From an uncultured Ruegeria sp. (GTDB taxonomy: Bacteria > Pseudomonadota > Alphaproteobacteria > Rhodobacterales > Rhodobacteraceae): DNA of 64,000 bases. Positions 7,909 to 15,986 of this stretch are shown here, piece by piece; positions within the stretch are counted from its first letter, which is position 1, and every line of letters begins with the position of its first letter. Under the pieces are notes generated by a model that saw nothing but the letters and a program-made list of their open reading frames with translations, did not search any database and was not told the origin of the DNA. The stretch is from NCBI RefSeq assembly GCF_947497005.1, contig NZ_CANMFF010000003.1, forward strand, positions 124,001 through 188,000, written 5' to 3'. A program made the translations under genes and the position numbers.

Positions 7909-8782
7909 AGGCTTTAAAGATCTTGTCGATGTTACCGCCCAAAGCTGCGTTGAATTCGGCATCTGACTGTTGTTTCGACAGACCTTCGGTCAATGCGCGC
8001 GAGAACGATGCAATCATCTTGCCGTTCTGATCCAGCAGATCGCAGGCTTGTTCAGTCGAATATCCGCCCGAAAGTGCAACAACACGCAAAACCCGCGGGT
8101 GATCAGCCAGCGCGTCATACAGGTTTGCCTTCGTCGGGATCGTCAGCTTCAGCATCACCTCTTGCCCCTCGGCCAGTTGATCGAGGTTCTTCAGGATCTC
8201 TGCCTTCAGGATGTCTTCCGCTTTGGCTTTGGTTTCCGAGTTGATGTTCACTTCGGGTTCGACAATCGGAACCATACCGGCATCGGTGACTTCGCGAGCA
8301 ACGTCGAACTGTTGGGCAACGACGGCCGCGATGCCTTCGGCATTGGCGTCGTGAATGACCGAGCGTTCTTTGGTGCCGAATACACCATTCGCCTTGGCCA
8401 GTGTCTCGGCCAGACCGGGGATCGGTTTCATCATCTGAACGCCGTTTGCCTGATCTTCCAGGCCTTTGTCGATCTTGAGGAAAGGCACGATGCCTTTGAC
8501 CGACCAAAGGTAGTCGGCGACTTTACGGCCATCAATTGCTTCGCCAAGGGTACGTTCGAACAGGATCGCACCGATCACTTTATCCTTAGTGAAATCGTCG
8601 GCCAGAATAATGCGCGCGCGCATTTTCTGGATTTCGCCAAACATCTCTGCATCAGAGGTGTAATCCGAAGCATCAACGCCATACAGCGCCAGTGCTTTCG
8701 GGGTCGATCCGCCGCTTTGATCCAGTGCTGCGATAAAGCCTGCGCCGTTGATCATCTGCGCGCGCTGTTCTGCTTTGGCCAT
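7901..8782 (-). CDS. Fructose-bisphosphate aldolase class I
   Basis: Class I aldolase cleaves or forms fructose 1,6-bisphosphate using a Schiff-base lysine, without metal. The 293-residue protein opens with AGFIAALDQSGGSTPKALALYG, typical of the bacterial class I form found in roseobacters, and has VPFLKIDKG, EPEVNINS and a terminal LSGGYSTEQAC loop for phosphate binding. KLTIPTKANLY probably carries the Schiff-base lysine. I chose ATG 8782, which has GGGAAAAC upstream; the frame stays open to 8887 but that extension overlaps the P450 gene. A TTAGCGC-containing quasi-palindrome lies about 75 bases upstream. Confidence 0.93.
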   Translation of the reverse strand: MAKAEQRAQMINGAGFIAALDQSGGSTPKALALYGVDASDYTSDAEMFGEIQKMRARIILADDFTKDKVIGAILFERTLGEAIDGRKVADYLWSVKGIVPFLKIDKGLEDQANGVQMMKPIPGLAETLAKANGVFGTKERSVIHDANAEGIAAVVAQQFDVAREVTDAGMVPIVEPEVNINSETKAKAEDILKAEILKNLDQLAEGQEVMLKLTIPTKANLYDALADHPRVLRVVALSGGYSTEQACDLLDQNGKMIASFSRALTEGLSKQQSDAEFNAALGGNIDKIFKASV

Positions 8783-8853
8783 AATGTTTTCCCGTTCAAT
8801 GATGATTCCGATGTCTTCCCCCGCATACAACAGGGCGTGAAGCGATGGTAGGT

Positions 8854-8869
8854 TGTTAGCGCGCAAACA
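8854..8869. promoter_or_regulatory. Candidate imperfect LacI-type site upstream of aldolase
   Basis: TGTTAGCGCGCAAACA shares the GTTAGCGC half with the palindromes at both gap promoters, but the centre is two bases longer. It overlaps the end of the P450 gene and lies 72 bases before the aldolase start. LacI-family proteins are spacing sensitive, so this is a weak call. Confidence 0.3.
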
Positions 8870-10205
8870 GGCGTAACCATATTCCATCTTTGGATCGAAC
8901 CGTCAGATGTGCGACCGGAACCGGTGTTTTTTCAGGGATTGTTTCGAACCGGAAATGGCGCAAGAGCGTCGACAGGATCAGCGGACCTTCGACCATCGCA
9001 AAACCGGCCCCGGTGCAGACACGTGGCCCCGCAGAGAACGGAATATAGGCTTCACGTTGGCATCGCTTTCCGTTTTCGGTACCCCAACGGGTTGGATCGA
9101 AGCTATCCGGATCGTCCCATAGCCTTTCCTGACGGTGCAAATGCCACGGACTGATCACAACCTGCGAACCAACGGGTACATCCCTGTTTCGGAATCGTTC
9201 AGGGCAAGTGGTCTCGCGGACCATCATGGGCACTGGCGGATAAAGACGCAGCGCCTCGCGAAACACATCCCGGCTGATCCTGAGTTTTGAAACTGTAGCA
9301 AACGAGGGGTCGCCCAGAACAACAGCTTCCTCGGCAACCTTCTGTTGCCATTCCGGATAAAGCGCCATCAGATACAGCGTCCAGGCCAGCGCCGACGCAC
9401 TGGTTTCATGCCCTGCAAGAAAAAAGATCGCGACCTGATCGACCATCTCCTCGGGGTCGAAAAACTGCCCGGTTTCAGGGTCTGCTGTGGTCATGATCTT
9501 GGTCGCCAGATCATCAGGGGCCGTTTCGGCCTTGATGGCCGCTGCGCGCGTTTTCGTTAGTTCCGCAATCAGACTCCGGATGTCGCGTGCGTTTTGTTTG
9601 GTCGCTTTGGAATGGAACCGAGGCAGCCACCTGGGCAGTGGGACGAAGGCTGCAAGATTCAGCAGCGGTTGTTCGCGTTGATAAGCTCGGAACTTGTCAA
9701 ACACCTGGCTTGCAATGGCGTGGTCGATGGGTACGGAAAACAGTGTGCGAAATATGACATCCGCCGCCGCATGGCTTGTCTGCTCTTCACATTCGATTTG
9801 CTCGCCGATATGGGGCCGCAGCCTTTCCACGCTGGCTTCGGCAGCGGCCAGCATGGCAGGAATTGTACCCTTAAGCCGTCCACCTTCGAAGGCCGGGTCG
9901 ATGATCCGTCGCTGACGTTTCCACGTCTCACCATTGGTCAGAAACACCGAATTGCCCAGCAACGGGCGCAGGCCTTCGCTGATCCTACTGGATTTTGGAA
10001 ACTCGTCTGGTCGTTTCTTAAGGACGGTTTGGATCAGGTCCGGTTGATTGATCATGAAAGACCGGAAAAACGGTGTTTTGAATTCCGCCATCCACGCGCG
10101 ATAAAGCCGAGCGGGCTGCGCTGACAACAGGTCCTGTCTGAACAGCCTCAGATAGCGCAGAAGGGAAACCTTGTCGGGGCGCGGTTCTGGCTTGGGTGGA
10201 ATCAT
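8856..10205 (-). CDS. Cytochrome P450 monooxygenase
   Basis: A 449-residue soluble bacterial P450. The I-helix oxygen-activation motif LAGHETSAS (about residue 267), the K-helix EALR (ExxR) and the haem-ligand loop FSAGPRVCTG with the thiolate cysteine (about residue 404) are all intact. It resembles the class of bacterial P450s related to fatty-acid or terpenoid hydroxylases (CYP4/CYP102-like I helix), but the substrate cannot be read from sequence. It overlaps the upstream hydrolase-like gene by four bases, so the two are co-translated. No dedicated ferredoxin or reductase gene is adjacent. Confidence 0.93.
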   Translation of the reverse strand: MIPPKPEPRPDKVSLLRYLRLFRQDLLSAQPARLYRAWMAEFKTPFFRSFMINQPDLIQTVLKKRPDEFPKSSRISEGLRPLLGNSVFLTNGETWKRQRRIIDPAFEGGRLKGTIPAMLAAAEASVERLRPHIGEQIECEEQTSHAAADVIFRTLFSVPIDHAIASQVFDKFRAYQREQPLLNLAAFVPLPRWLPRFHSKATKQNARDIRSLIAELTKTRAAAIKAETAPDDLATKIMTTADPETGQFFDPEEMVDQVAIFFLAGHETSASALAWTLYLMALYPEWQQKVAEEAVVLGDPSFATVSKLRISRDVFREALRLYPPVPMMVRETTCPERFRNRDVPVGSQVVISPWHLHRQERLWDDPDSFDPTRWGTENGKRCQREAYIPFSAGPRVCTGAGFAMVEGPLILSTLLRHFRFETIPEKTPVPVAHLTVRSKDGIWLRLFAR

Positions 10206-11404
10206 GGGCGTACCGACGTGTATTTGGACACAGGTGTCTCAGTCCGACTGCGAGAGGCTGAACGATCCCTGAACCGGTGTTTCAGTGTCAATGGACCAGC
10301 CGTTATCCGGAAATAGTCATAGCTTCCTGGCTTGTCGAACGCGCAAAGGTACTGGAAATGAAGTCGGAAAAACCTCCAACGCAAGACCTTCCAACGCTCT
10401 GGCGACAACGTATGCGTAAAGGCCGCCGACAGGACCAGCGGCCAAAGTTTGTCGGCGCCAGCGACCCCAGTGACCGCAACCGGATCACAAAGAGCAAAGG
10501 CGCAGCCATCCCCGGGGGCCGAGACATCGACCCAGGTGATATCGGAACATGTAGAAAGAAACTTTAGATCAGACCGCAACTCACGTGCCTGAGGTAGAAA
10601 GGAGACCATGGGAACCACCTGACCCAGACTTAGGAAGGACAGTTCCACCGCCGCCTCTGGCTCTCTTTTGCTACGGATTAGATCGGCCAGAACGGACACT
10701 CCCAGATGCGCGCCCGAGCTGTGGCCTACAACCAGCACCTCATCCACATCGGACATAAGCGCAGCGTCAATCGTTTCACGAAACGACGCCAACCTGTCCC
10801 GCAACTCGGCCGAGGTTTCGCCCTTCAACTGTGCCGAGTAGGCATAGTCATGCATCAGGTAATAGGCGAACAGCCGGTTATCGATCTTGCGAAACCACGA
10901 CAACAACGCAACCGCCGCAGCCACTCCTGGGATCAGCCCCCACCAGCCGGCCAATGCTACACACGCCCACGCTGCCGCCAGCGCAATCAGCAACTGAAAC
11001 ACCAACATCGCCACAGGGTACAACGCCGCGATCACAGGTCCTTTGCGCAGTCGCATCAGACGCCACAACGTCCCGGTCGAAATGTAAATCCACGCCGTAC
11101 GCGCCAATTGCATATAGGTTGCGGGGATCGAAGCCGACATGCTGTCGCGCACGATATCGGACCACACCAGCACCTCGAACTCGGATTCCACAATCTGCCC
11201 ATCTTGGTCCGAGGTCACACACCACCCGAACCGACCCTCCGTGGACTTTGGAGAAATTGCGATCTCGTAACCTGAGATCCGGGCCTGCTCCTGCGACTCA
11301 GAGCGATACAGCTCTCGATACCGCCGGGGTGGCATAGGGTCGTAGCCGGGGATATAAAACACCCGGCGTTTGCGCACCTGCGGCTGATTTGTTTGACTGC
11401 TCAT
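10202..11404 (-). CDS. Membrane-associated alpha/beta-hydrolase-like protein
   Basis: A 400-residue protein. The N-terminus VFYIPGYDPMPPRRY resembles the oxyanion-hole region of an alpha/beta hydrolase. A hydrophobic hairpin (about residues 120-170) could anchor it in the membrane. The nucleophile elbow GHSSG (about residue 230, in VLVVGHSSGAHLGVS) supplies a plausible catalytic serine. The acid and histidine cannot be assigned with confidence. The four-base overlap with the P450 suggests they act together, for example on a lipid or ester substrate; that is inference. A Sec signal peptide is not evident. Confidence 0.7.
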   Translation of the reverse strand: MSSQTNQPQVRKRRVFYIPGYDPMPPRRYRELYRSESQEQARISGYEIAISPKSTEGRFGWCVTSDQDGQIVESEFEVLVWSDIVRDSMSASIPATYMQLARTAWIYISTGTLWRLMRLRKGPVIAALYPVAMLVFQLLIALAAAWACVALAGWWGLIPGVAAAVALLSWFRKIDNRLFAYYLMHDYAYSAQLKGETSAELRDRLASFRETIDAALMSDVDEVLVVGHSSGAHLGVSVLADLIRSKREPEAAVELSFLSLGQVVPMVSFLPQARELRSDLKFLSTCSDITWVDVSAPGDGCAFALCDPVAVTGVAGADKLWPLVLSAAFTHTLSPERWKVLRWRFFRLHFQYLCAFDKPGSYDYFRITAGPLTLKHRFRDRSASRSRTETPVSKYTSVRP

Positions 11405-11466
11405 GCCCTTACCTTTTGCCGCGCAGGTTAACGCAGGCTGGAGATCAAGGTAAGGGGGTCAGGTAA

Positions 11467-12219
11467 TCACCCGAAATTCGCCAGTACCGGGAAGGCTTCC
11501 AGCAGCCACCAGCTGAACCGAGTGAACAGCCCAGTGATCAACATGATTCCAACGAACAACAGCAGACCACCCATGACCTTTTCGATCGTACCCATATAGG
11601 GCTTAATCCGGTTCATCACTGTCATGGACCGGTTCAGGAACATGGCCGCCAGAAGGAACGGAATGCCCAATCCTGCGGCATAAACACCCAGCAACAGCGT
11701 ACCGCGTGTGACTGAGGCTTCGTTCGCAGCCAGCGACAGGATCGCACCCAGTTGAGGACCAATGCATGGGGTCCAGCCGAACGCAAAAGCAAGGCCAAGG
11801 ATATAAGCGCCAAAGACCGAACCACCGGAATCACCGGTTTCGATACGCGCTTCACGATCCAGAAAAGGAATACGGAAAACGTTCAGAAAGTGCAGACCAA
11901 AGACAATAACCACCGCGCCAGACAGTTTTGCGAAAAGCACCTGATTTTGCAGCACAAACGCGCCAAAGGCGGATGCGGTAAAGCCAAGCAGCAAAAAGAC
12001 GGTCGACAGGCCCATGACAAAGAACAGGGCCGCCAAGGTCGCCTTGCGTCGCGCGCGGGCCTCATCCTGCATCTCATGGATGGTGACGCCACTCATATAG
12101 GCCAGATAGGGCGGCACGATGGGCAGCACGCATGGCGACAAAAAGCTGATCAAACCGCCCAGCAGGGCGACAAACATGGCGGGCAGCAGCCCCGCATCGA
12201 TGATTTCAAATCCGAACAT
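11467..12219 (-). CDS. ccdA: Cytochrome c biogenesis protein CcdA
   Basis: CcdA carries reducing equivalents from cytoplasmic thioredoxin across the inner membrane to apocytochrome c and thioredoxin-like partners. The protein has six hydrophobic segments and the paired redox cysteines: one in SFLSPCVLPIVPPY (helix 1) and one in FGWTPCIGPQLG (helix 4). The length of 250 residues fits the short CcdA/DsbD-core family. I start at ATG 12219 (MFGFEIID); upstream codons lack a ribosome site, and this one is weak too. Other ccm genes lie at 25.3-29.5 kb. It is divergent from tusA. Confidence 0.92.
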   Translation of the reverse strand: MFGFEIIDAGLLPAMFVALLGGLISFLSPCVLPIVPPYLAYMSGVTIHEMQDEARARRKATLAALFFVMGLSTVFLLLGFTASAFGAFVLQNQVLFAKLSGAVVIVFGLHFLNVFRIPFLDREARIETGDSGGSVFGAYILGLAFAFGWTPCIGPQLGAILSLAANEASVTRGTLLLGVYAAGLGIPFLLAAMFLNRSMTVMNRIKPYMGTIEKVMGGLLLFVGIMLITGLFTRFSWWLLEAFPVLANFG

Positions 12220-12325
12220 GCTTCTGCACATATGTGATGAAAGGCGATCCGTCACGGGGCCAAACAGTCACATCCTCGTGCTCGGAATCTGGACAATATT
12301 ACAACTTCGCCCTATCCCGAAAACC

Positions 12326-12559
12326 ATGTCAGAGATTACAGATACACTGGACGCGCTAGGCCTGCTGTGCCCCCTGCCTGTCCTGAAAGCCCGCAAACGC
12401 TTAAAATCCATGCCTGAGGGTGCTGTGCTGCGGGTGCTGGCCGATGATCCCGCGGCCATCGTGGATGTTCCGCATTTTTGCGCCGAGGTCGGGCACACAC
12501 TGCTTTCGCAAGAACAGGATGGCGCGCATCAGGTCTACTTGATCCGGAAATCCAACTGA
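12326..12559 (+). CDS. tusA: TusA-family sulfurtransferase
   Basis: A 77-residue sulfur-carrier protein. The motif LGLLCPLPVLKARKRL places the conserved cysteine (residue 15) in a CPxP context, which carries persulfide sulfur for thiolation or sulfur-transfer reactions. The rest follows the two-layer sheet pattern (VLRVLADDPAAIVDVPHFC). The longer open frame upstream runs into the divergent ccdA gene and is not coding; ATG 12326 gives the family length. No tusBCDE genes are adjacent, so its acceptor is unknown. Confidence 0.9.
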   Translation: MSEITDTLDALGLLCPLPVLKARKRLKSMPEGAVLRVLADDPAAIVDVPHFCAEVGHTLLSQEQDGAHQVYLIRKSN

Positions 12560-12578
12560 TCTTTTGCTGCAGCAAAGA

Positions 12579-12607
12579 AAAAGGCGGGCCAATCAGCCCG
12601 CCTTTTG
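12579..12607. terminator. Strong bidirectional terminator between tusA and rne
   Basis: AAAAGGCGGGC (12579-12589) and GCCCGCCTTTT (12596-12606) form an 11-bp perfect stem with loop CAATCA. T-runs are present on both strands, serving convergent tusA and rne. Confidence 0.9.
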
Positions 12608-12608
12608 T

Positions 12609-15479
12609 TTAACTGCCCAGTGACCACCACCCGCGCCGTTTAGGCTTGGCGGGTCCGGGTTCAGGCTCTTCTGATACAGTTTCCAGCACCGGCTCGGGCG
12701 TTTCTTCTACTGGTACAATGGACTCATCGCCAGATTGTGTCTCGGGCTCTTCCACAAGTTCTGCCGCAACGGTTTCTTCTGCAGCCGGTTCAACATCCGT
12801 GCCGTTTACAGATTGATCGACAACCATCGTCACATCCGGTTCTGCCCCGGCAGTCTCAGCGACCACCTCACTTTGCTCCGCGACGGCCTCGGTGGCTTCT
12901 TCCTGGTCACGTTCCGCAACCACTTCAGCAGCAGGCGCGTCAGTCACAACCTCGTCTGCGGTGGCTGTTGTTTCAGACTGTTCCGCAGCCTCTTCTGCTA
13001 CCACGTCTTTCTTACGACGACGTGGCGCGCGCTTACGCTTGGGCTTGGCAGGTATTTCTTCCTCGGTCACATCAGCATTAATCGTCTCGGTTGGGTTTTC
13101 CGCATCAGAGGTATCGGTGGCCGAGTCCTCTTGCGCCGATGTTTCATCGTCTTCCACGCTCTGATCCTGCGTGTCGCCATTGCCCCCGCCTTTCTTGCGA
13201 CGGCGACGGCGGCGTTTGCGCTTGGGTTTTGTATCTTCTTCAGCTTGGACAATTTCCTCTTCGGTTTCGTCCTGATCCTCGTCCGAAGAATCCACCAGAT
13301 CCATCAGCGACGCATCGACGGATACAACAGGCGCCGTGGCCTCGGGAACAATTCGGCTGGCCGTCTTGAATTTCTCCATCGAGAAATCAGGGCTGACCAG
13401 ATGGATATCGCCTTCGATTCGCACCGACAGCCCATACCGCCCTTCGATTTGCGCGATATGCTCGCGTTTCTGGTTCATCAGGAAGTTGGCGATGCTGACC
13501 GGGCAGCGCACCAGAACCTCGCGTGAACGGTGACGGGTGCCTTCCTCTTCGATCTGACGCAGAATGGTCAACGCCATATTATCGTCCGAGCGGATAAGAC
13601 CCGTACCGTGACACGCCGGACATGGTTGTGTTGTCGCTTCCAGCATACCAGGACGCAGGCGCTGACGGCTCATCTCCATCAGGCCAAAGCCCGAGATGCG
13701 CCCGACCTGAATGCGCGCCCGGTCAGTTTTCAACCTGTCCTTCATGCGCTTTTCAACGGCCAGGTTGTTCTTGCGCTCGTCCATGTCAATAAAGTCGATG
13801 ACGATCAGCCCAGCAAGGTCGCGCAGACGCAGCTGGCGCGCCACCTCTTCGGCGGCTTCAAGGTTGGTCTTGAGCGCAGTTTCCTCGATCGAGCCTTCCT
13901 TGGTGGCCCGGCCCGAGTTCACGTCAATCGCCACCAGCGCTTCGGTCACGCCGATCACGATATAGCCGCCGGATTTCAACTGCACGGTCGGGTTGAACAT
14001 CCCAGCCAGATAGCTTTCCACCTGATAGCGCGCGAACAGCGGCAACGCATCCTCGTACCGTCTCACGTTCTTCGCGTGCGACGGCATGATCATCTTCATG
14101 AAGTCCTTGGCGATGCGGTACCCACCCTCGCCCTCAACCAAAACCTCGTCGATGTCACGGTTATAAAGATCGCGGATCGACCTCTTGATCAGGTCACCCT
14201 CTTCATAGATCTTTGCGGGTGCGATGGATTCCAACGTCAGTGCTCGAATTTGCTCCCACAGACGCTGCAGGTATTCATAGTCGCGTTTGATCTCAGACTT
14301 GGTCCGCTTTGCTCCGGCGGTCCGGATAATCAACCCTGCCCCGGTCGGCACATCGATGTCCGAAGCGATTTCTTTCAGTTTCTTCCTGTCTGGCGCGTTG
14401 GTGATCTTGCGACTGATGCCGCCGCCACGCGCGGTATTGGGCATCAACACGCAATACCGACCAGCAAGCGACAGATATGTGGTCAGCGCAGCCCCTTTGT
14501 TGCCGCGCTCTTCCTTGACGACCTGCACCAGCAGAACCTGACGCACTTTGATGACTTCCTGAATCTTATATCGACGCGGGCGCGGTTTGCGCGGCGGACG
14601 AATGTCATCGCTGTCATCCTCATCGGCAACCGATTCAATCGATGCGTCTTTAGATGCGGCGTCAGCATTTTGGTCGTCGTCGCCGTCCTCATCAGAATCT
14701 TGTTCGTCTTCTGAAGCTTCAGTAGTTTCCTCCGGTGCTTCAGCCTCAGATTGGGCTTCAGCACTTTTCACTTCCGCTTCTTCAACGGCTTCTGCAGCGT
14801 CTTCAGCTTGACCTTTAGCGCCACCTTCCGGTGCCACTACCGGCTCTTCGCCAGCATCTTCAGAAACGTCCGATGCCACGACATCTTCCGGGGTCGCCTC
14901 TTCCGATACCGCAACAGATTCTTCTTCAACGGACGACGCATCGTTATCTTCCGGCTCTTCTACCGGAGTTTCCGCGACAGTCTCTATAGGTGAGGTCCCC
15001 TCGGGCACCTCAACATCCGAGTCTTCAGCTTCGTCCAGATCGATGGTTTCCATGCCGGTTGGCTCAGTCGAAACTTCCATGGTTTCAACCGGATCGTCCG
15101 ATTTCACATCCGCCGCCTTTGAGCGGGACCGGGAACGGCGCTTTTTCGGCTTGGCTTCCTCAGCCTCATCGCGCGCCTTCATCGCTTCGGCATAGGCGCG
15201 CTCTTCCTCCATCAGCGCCTCTCGGTCAGCGACGGGTATCTGGTAATAGTCAGGGTGAATTTCCGAAAACGCCAGGAAACCATGCCGGTTCCCGCCATAA
15301 TCGACAAACGCCGCCTGCAGCGACGGCTCAACCCGTGTTACTTTTGCGAGATAGATGTTGCCAGCAAGCTGGCGTTTGTTTTCAGATTCAAAATCGAATT
15401 CCTCGACCTTGTTTCCGTCCACCACCACGACGCGGGTTTCCTCCGCGTGGGTGGCATCGATAAGCATTTTCTTAGCCAT
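12609..15479 (-). CDS. rne: Ribonuclease E
   Basis: RNase E is the central endonuclease of mRNA decay and rRNA/tRNA processing. The 956-residue protein has an N-terminal S1/RNase H region, catalytic aspartates at about 519 (AIDVNSG) and 562 (VIDFIDMD), and the zinc-link CPAC at 620-623. The S1 domain is split by a roughly 200-residue acidic, low-complexity insertion (about 95-300), a feature known in alphaproteobacterial RNase E. The C-terminal 240 residues are disordered, with two Arg/Lys-rich patches (RRRRRRK and KRKRAPRRRKK) that likely bind RNA, and end in KPKRRGWWSLGS. A long structured leader precedes it. Confidence 0.97.
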   Translation of the reverse strand: MAKKMLIDATHAEETRVVVVDGNKVEEFDFESENKRQLAGNIYLAKVTRVEPSLQAAFVDYGGNRHGFLAFSEIHPDYYQIPVADREALMEEERAYAEAMKARDEAEEAKPKKRRSRSRSKAADVKSDDPVETMEVSTEPTGMETIDLDEAEDSDVEVPEGTSPIETVAETPVEEPEDNDASSVEEESVAVSEEATPEDVVASDVSEDAGEEPVVAPEGGAKGQAEDAAEAVEEAEVKSAEAQSEAEAPEETTEASEDEQDSDEDGDDDQNADAASKDASIESVADEDDSDDIRPPRKPRPRRYKIQEVIKVRQVLLVQVVKEERGNKGAALTTYLSLAGRYCVLMPNTARGGGISRKITNAPDRKKLKEIASDIDVPTGAGLIIRTAGAKRTKSEIKRDYEYLQRLWEQIRALTLESIAPAKIYEEGDLIKRSIRDLYNRDIDEVLVEGEGGYRIAKDFMKMIMPSHAKNVRRYEDALPLFARYQVESYLAGMFNPTVQLKSGGYIVIGVTEALVAIDVNSGRATKEGSIEETALKTNLEAAEEVARQLRLRDLAGLIVIDFIDMDERKNNLAVEKRMKDRLKTDRARIQVGRISGFGLMEMSRQRLRPGMLEATTQPCPACHGTGLIRSDDNMALTILRQIEEEGTRHRSREVLVRCPVSIANFLMNQKREHIAQIEGRYGLSVRIEGDIHLVSPDFSMEKFKTASRIVPEATAPVVSVDASLMDLVDSSDEDQDETEEEIVQAEEDTKPKRKRRRRRRKKGGGNGDTQDQSVEDDETSAQEDSATDTSDAENPTETINADVTEEEIPAKPKRKRAPRRRKKDVVAEEAAEQSETTATADEVVTDAPAAEVVAERDQEEATEAVAEQSEVVAETAGAEPDVTMVVDQSVNGTDVEPAAEETVAAELVEEPETQSGDESIVPVEETPEPVLETVSEEPEPGPAKPKRRGWWSLGS

Positions 15480-15843
15480 GTGTCCTTAGTGCACCGCGCC
15501 AAACGCGTTGTCCTGACCTGTCCAGGCGGACAGGCGCTTTTGGGGAGGTGTCTTGTCAGGGCGATATCAGACGGCGCGCGGCAGGGTCTGGCGCATTGGC
15601 CCCCTGCCCGTTCTCTCAATCGTTGCGCGCGCGTCATCGCGGTTCTTCTCCGACAGGCGCGTTGGTCGCTTCCTGCCCATTTATTCCTTTCGCCCGGGGT
15701 TCCCGGGCTCAGGTACTCTACTGCCCCTGCAGGGGCACAATCGGTCTGCTGAACCGCGAGGGAATGATCCTCACCAACGGATCAGCAGCGAAACTCAAAG
15801 ATTCGGGACTTGTGGGCGTCAAATTCGCCCGGCCCGTCTGGAC
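15480..15843 (-). other. Structured 5' leader of rne (no gene)
   Basis: This stretch upstream of rne has no convincing gene. It holds at least four inverted repeats: CCTGTCC/GGACAGG (15517-15534), GGCAGGG/CCCTGCC (15580-15608), GCCCGGG/CCCGGGC (15692-15708) and the palindrome TGCCCCTGCAGGGGCA (15722-15737). With the predicted promoter at 15844-15872 the leader would be about 358 nucleotides. The E. coli rne leader is known to be long, structured and used for autoregulation; the same role here is inferred. Short open frames across it lack ribosome sites and family similarity. Confidence 0.6.
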
Positions 15844-15872
15844 ACAATAAAAGCAACCCTGTGGAAAAGACA
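15844..15872 (-). promoter_or_regulatory. Predicted rne promoter
   Basis: On the minus strand TTGTCT (15872-15867) and TTATTG (15849-15844) are spaced by 17 bases, resembling a sigma-70 promoter. The predicted start is near 15837. The -10 box is only a partial match. Confidence 0.4.
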
Positions 15873-15921
15873 ATGGGCAAACTGCAGTCCGCCACCCAAC
15901 CAGTGCGCTGGATCTACTTCA

Positions 15922-15976
15922 TCTGGCCAAAAATACCTCGGGGGAGGCGCCATAGGCGGCGGGGGCAGAGCCCCCA
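15922..15976. repeat. Rhodobacteraceae-type intergenic hairpin element
   Basis: The segment contains TGGCCAAAAATACCTCGGGG followed by a GC-rich run and the hairpin GGGGGC-AGA-GCCCCC (15961-15975), just downstream of the dctD stop. I recognise the combination (gggggc hairpin plus a TATTTTTGGCCAGATGAAG-like tail on the minus strand) as a sequence often seen between genes in roseobacters. It may act as a terminator or processing signal for dctD. Copy number must be checked in a full genome. Confidence 0.45.
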
Positions 15977-15986
15977 ATCGCAAAGC

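Noticed and set aside
7970..8851. A 293-residue open frame antisense to the aldolase gene
   Set aside because: Shadow frame of a clear enzyme gene; composition is Phe/Arg/Asp-rich and non-protein-like.
13020..13240. DNA repeats in the Arg/Lys-rich rne tail
   Set aside because: Repetition reflects low-complexity coding, not an array; no CRISPR-like regular spacing in the window.
12735..13526. A 263-residue open frame antisense to the rne C-terminus
   Set aside because: Low-complexity shadow of the acidic/basic tail of RNase E.
13530..14714. A 394-residue open frame antisense to rne
   Set aside because: It is the mirror of the rne codon pattern, with no ribosome site and no family similarity.
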